DNA from: Symbiodinium sp. CCMP2592
Taxonomy: Eukaryota; Sar; Dinophyceae; Suessiales; Symbiodiniaceae
Assembly (NCBI GenBank): GCA_905221615.1
Contig: CAJNDT010006130.1
Span: 294,501 to 358,500 of the forward strand
Direction: 5' to 3'
Length of the DNA stretch: 64,000 bases
Part shown: in pieces, positions 62,855 through 64,000 of the stretch
Layout: the number at the start of each line of letters is the position of its first letter
How positions within the stretch are numbered: the stretch's first letter is position 1
The notes under the pieces: generated by a model
Told to the model about the DNA's origin: nothing
Seen by the model: the letters and a program-made list of their open reading frames with translations, nothing else
The model's database searches: none
Program-made: the position numbers and the translations under genes

Positions 62855-62938
62855 TGGACCCCAAAAGTATCTAGAAGAATAGCCTTTTATAGGTTTTGGG
62901 CCATTATTCTACCTACTTTGGGGGGTCTAAGTAGTGTT
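62855..62938. mobile_element. family R inverted-repeat element
   Basis: GGACCCCAAAAGTATCTAGA and TCTACCTACTTTGGGGGGTC are inverted arms around TAGCCTTTTATAGGTTTTGG. Confidence 0.6.
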
Positions 62939-63183
62939 TCGTGTCCAGGACGGGTCATTTTCGAAGGGTCTGATGATGTTGCGCCGCCCCATATCACACG
63001 ATGCATCCTTTTAGCTCAACCCGCCGACCCTGGGCTTTATTGCATGAGTCTTTTGATGATACATATCTGCACCAACAATTTTCCGCAGAATCTTCGCCAG
63101 TACGAAGCCTTGATCACTGAGCAGTATGCCTCACCCTCACAACACCTCAGCCTAGCCACTGCTTGCCCCCTCGCTCAGCTAAG

Positions 63184-63413
63184 GTACCAGTCTTTCTGCC
63201 TGCGCGCTGGGTACGCAATTGCTCGGGAGCAACAGCCGAAGGCACCTCCCAAGGTGGTCATCACCGAGGCAGCAGCTCGGCTCCCTGCTAAGGTCATAGG
63301 GACGCTCAGGCGGGTAGGGGTGGGAGGTAGGGGGCCTTAACTCCCATAAGAAGGACCTAATGCAGAGTCCCTATGATAAAGGCTTTCGGGCAGCGATCCA
63401 CCCCTATGTTCCA
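63184..63413 (+). CDS. two exons joined over family H copy 2 (63184-63292, 63366-63413)
   Basis: Exon one (after CAGCTAAG) reads YQSFCLRAGYAIAREQQPKA and PPKVVITEAAARLPAK, ending phase 0 before GTCATA. Exon two starts after AATGCAG with AGTCCCTATGAT and reads SPYDKGFRAAIHPYVP. Its first codons come from the element's right arm. The frame stays open beyond 63413 (VACRGCCRVGEVCTVRSAF). Confidence 0.5.
63294..63376. mobile_element. family H element, copy 2, forming an intron
   Basis: Arms TCATAGGGACGCTCAGGCGG and AGTCCCTATGA. TAAGG (left) and TAAAGG (right) border it. The intron is 63293-63365 (73 bases); GT is formed at the left border and the acceptor lies within the right arm, exactly as in copy 1. 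Confidence 0.85.
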
Positions 63414-64000
63414 GTAGCTTGTCGTGGCTGCTGTCGTGTCGGAGAAGTCTGTACTGTGCGGTCCGCATTTGTTCCAAACTTCCAAACCCTTGCCGGCATC
63501 ATGGTGGTAGTCATGATCGTGGAAATGGCAGCAGCAGGAGCAGCAGCAACAATAGCAATGGCAGTAGTGATACGAGGAGTAAATACGTAGGTCATCCACG
63601 ACTGCAGCACTACAACTAGCATCCAGCCGCCCTTCATTGCACGTACAGACATGCACATGTACAATTATGCACACAAGCCGAAAACTTGAAGCCAAAGCCC
63701 TGTCGGTTCCTCGCCAGGCCCGAAGCTACTGCACACAGACCTGTGCACAGAATCATTCTCTATCTACGTCTGCAGCCAGCTGACCAGGCGCGGAGCCCAC
63801 CGGTGCCACGCTTCACGGCCAACGGCTACCACGAGCCGGTCGCGAACGGAAAGCCACTGGACGGAAACGGGAACGGTTTACGAGGGTCAAGGGATTTTGG
63901 TTCAGGGTTGACGCGGGCGTAGGTCTGAGGTTTGGTTTGAGGTTCAGGTCCTCGACGTTCAGGTGAGTTGTCATAGCCTGGCACTTCTTTCGATGTGTTG

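Noticed and set aside
1-64000. Dinoflagellate spliced-leader relic sequences (CCGTAGCCATTTTGGCTCAAG type)
   Set aside because: I looked for the leader upstream of the better gene starts and found no convincing match by eye.

Overview
The window looks like nuclear DNA of a dinoflagellate. This is inferred from four things: a dinoflagellate-style Ty1/copia element with a Gly/Lys-rich Gag and a methyltransferase-like domain; short exons that can be pieced together on one strand (plus) over about 50 kb; introns that seem to use GC as well as GT donors; and TTTAGGG/CCCTAAA-type repeats scattered everywhere. No bacterial operon, ribosome binding site, rRNA or tRNA gene was seen.

Region 1 (1-10.5 kb, minus strand): a nearly intact copia retrotransposon in three overlapping frames: Gag-protease (10039-7811), integrase plus a degenerate C5-methyltransferase-like domain (7890-4180), and reverse transcriptase-RNase H (4202-2181). 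A primer-binding site lies at 10120-10135. About 320 bp downstream, on the same strand, is an open frame that resembles Tpt1/KptA (RNA 2'-phosphotransferase) and runs into a 100-N gap. Beyond the gap (1-456) is a second copy of the integrase segment, differing from 6274-6729 at four positions. A poly(C) tract (10244-10396) lies upstream of the element.

Region 2 (10.5-63.9 kb): intron-rich plus-strand sequence. Two genes could be joined exon by exon with phases that agree: a five-exon gene for a secreted Cys-containing protein of 248 aa (43900-45964) and a five-exon PP2C-type protein phosphatase of 342 aa (59365-61931). Some 45 more exon candidates are listed, many with good GT/AG sites and a few joined in frame, but gene limits between them cannot be set by eye.

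The most striking content is a set of short (about 75-180 bp) terminal-inverted-repeat elements in at least ten families (called A to R here). In several places the element is the intron: its ends coincide with the splice sites and the flanking exons join in frame. These look like introner-type elements, which are known from dinoflagellates; the particular families and splice arrangements are read directly from this sequence. Family H shows it best: two copies with the same architecture, one with a clean 5-bp target duplication, and a right terminal repeat that becomes coding sequence. Microsatellites (AT, GTT, CTG, CAC/CAG, GAT) and degenerate telomere-like arrays fill much of the rest. Stretches longer than 300 bases not listed below held nothing I could support beyond such low-complexity or unrecognised sequence.
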